From Bombus terrestris (lineage: Eukaryota > Arthropoda > Insecta > Hymenoptera > Apidae), in assembly GCF_910591885.1 (NCBI RefSeq), contig NC_063279.1, forward strand, positions 4,402,001-4,466,000: 64,000 nt of DNA, given 5' to 3'. The notes beneath the pieces are model-generated. The model saw only the letters and a list, made by a program, of their open reading frames with translations, made no database searches and had not been told where the DNA came from. Positions 63,405 through 64,000 of the stretch are shown here, piece after piece. The first letter of the stretch is position 1. Every line of letters begins with the position of its first letter. Both the position numbers and the translations under genes were made by a program.

Positions 63405-63808
63405 TTGTCTGTAAAAATTCTTCCAAAAGAAATTCACCACCGATTTACAACAGTTAACGGTAATAGGGTTAAGGATGAATTATTAGTAAGACTGTGGGTG
63501 CGGGATTCAATAAGAACAAAGAAGCTGTACGTGATCGTAAGCATTCAGGCTGCCCGTCTCTCATTACAGAGGGGCTCAAGGACGTGTCTGCGATTTCATT
63601 GCAAATGATATTCATTGCGTTCTTTTTTTGCAAAAATTTAAAGAGCTTTTCAGTCGATAATGCTTCACAAGAAACGATGATTTAAAGAATTGAGTAAGAC
63701 GATGGTTATGTGAATTGACGGCGGAAGCATATGACGGAAACGTACAAAAAGTTCGTATAACGTTACGATAAGTGTTCAAATAGGGCTAGTGGTTGTATTG
63801 AAGAATAA
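63405..63808 (+). pseudogene. broken mariner-type transposase remnant
   Basis: At about 63506-63595 one frame reads FNKNKEAVRDRKHSGCPSLI, matching the F-x-x-G-R-x-x-V-x-D-x-x-x-S-G-R-P-S signature that links the two DNA-binding helix-turn-helix regions of mariner transposases. At 63715 a second frame reads LTAEAYDGNVQKVRI. After a frame shift, 63764-63808 reads YDKCSNRASGCIEE and a stop, like the C-terminal Cys...Gly...Ile-Glu end of these proteins. The catalytic DDE/D core between these parts is missing, since only about 120 bases separate them. It is therefore an internally deleted, frameshifted fossil. Family assignment is by motif memory only. Confidence 0.45.
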
Positions 63809-64000
63809 CTTAGTATATATACTAAAATTACCAATAAAGAAAACTTTTCAAGATGCATTTGTATCGTTGTTATTTCAAAACGGATATTACTTTCTGAACG
63901 ATTCTCGTATGTGTAATACATTTTCAACAAAAACCATTGCTTCTAGCTTCGAAAATATCTTGCTAGACAGCTGTTTGCTTTACGCATTGTGTAAAATTGA
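63809..64000. other. AT-rich tail of window
   Basis: May include the 3' end of the transposon remnant, but no terminal repeat is recognised. Confidence 0.4.

Overview
This is an AT-rich, gene-poor stretch of an animal genome, most likely an insect and probably a bee or a related hymenopteran. That assignment is inference. It rests on AT-rich background DNA broken by short CpG-rich islands, very few transposons (only small decayed Tc1/mariner and pogo-like pieces), homopolymer and dinucleotide microsatellites, and one strongly CpG-rich exon-like block at the left edge. I see no operons, ribosome binding sites, rRNA, convincing tRNA or CRISPR. No protein-coding gene in the window can be named with confidence.

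Layout. Positions 1-494 form a CpG-rich block that looks like the 5' exon or promoter of a plus-strand gene, ending at a possible splice donor. Everything after it reads like a very long first intron or an intergenic region of more than 63 kb. Inside lies a chain of CpG-richer islands of a few hundred bases (about 7.1, 9.1, 16.6, 17.4, 18.5, 21.4, 25.4, 28.9, 30.7, 33.8, 37.5, 38.6, 45.2, 48.4, 49.7, 52.7, 53.6, 55.2, 57.1 and 59.2 kb). Such islands usually mark cis-regulatory DNA or hidden exons. One of them (34.2-34.4 kb) packs four TAATTA homeodomain-type sites into 186 bases.

Mobile DNA is sparse. There is a 156-bp element with matching terminal inverted repeats and TA target duplication (35.4 kb) and a half copy of the same family (45.05 kb), a probable pogo/Tigger-like 239-bp element (11.6 kb), a mariner-type end (59.65 kb) and a broken mariner-type transposase remnant (63.5-63.8 kb).

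Open frames are mostly chance or strand-composition products. A few deserve a check: a 216-codon ATG frame in AT-rich DNA on the minus strand (50.2-50.9 kb), a 209-codon minus-strand frame (30.7-31.3 kb), a 141-codon frame (55.2-55.6 kb), a two-hydrophobic-helix small frame (2.7-2.9 kb) and a short secreted-like Cys-rich frame (40.9-41.1 kb). Three possible isolated exons (9.4, 29.0 and 43.0 kb) are supported only by splice-like signals. The most unusual sequence pattern is a diverged non-coding element repeated two or three times between 52.7 and 55.4 kb.
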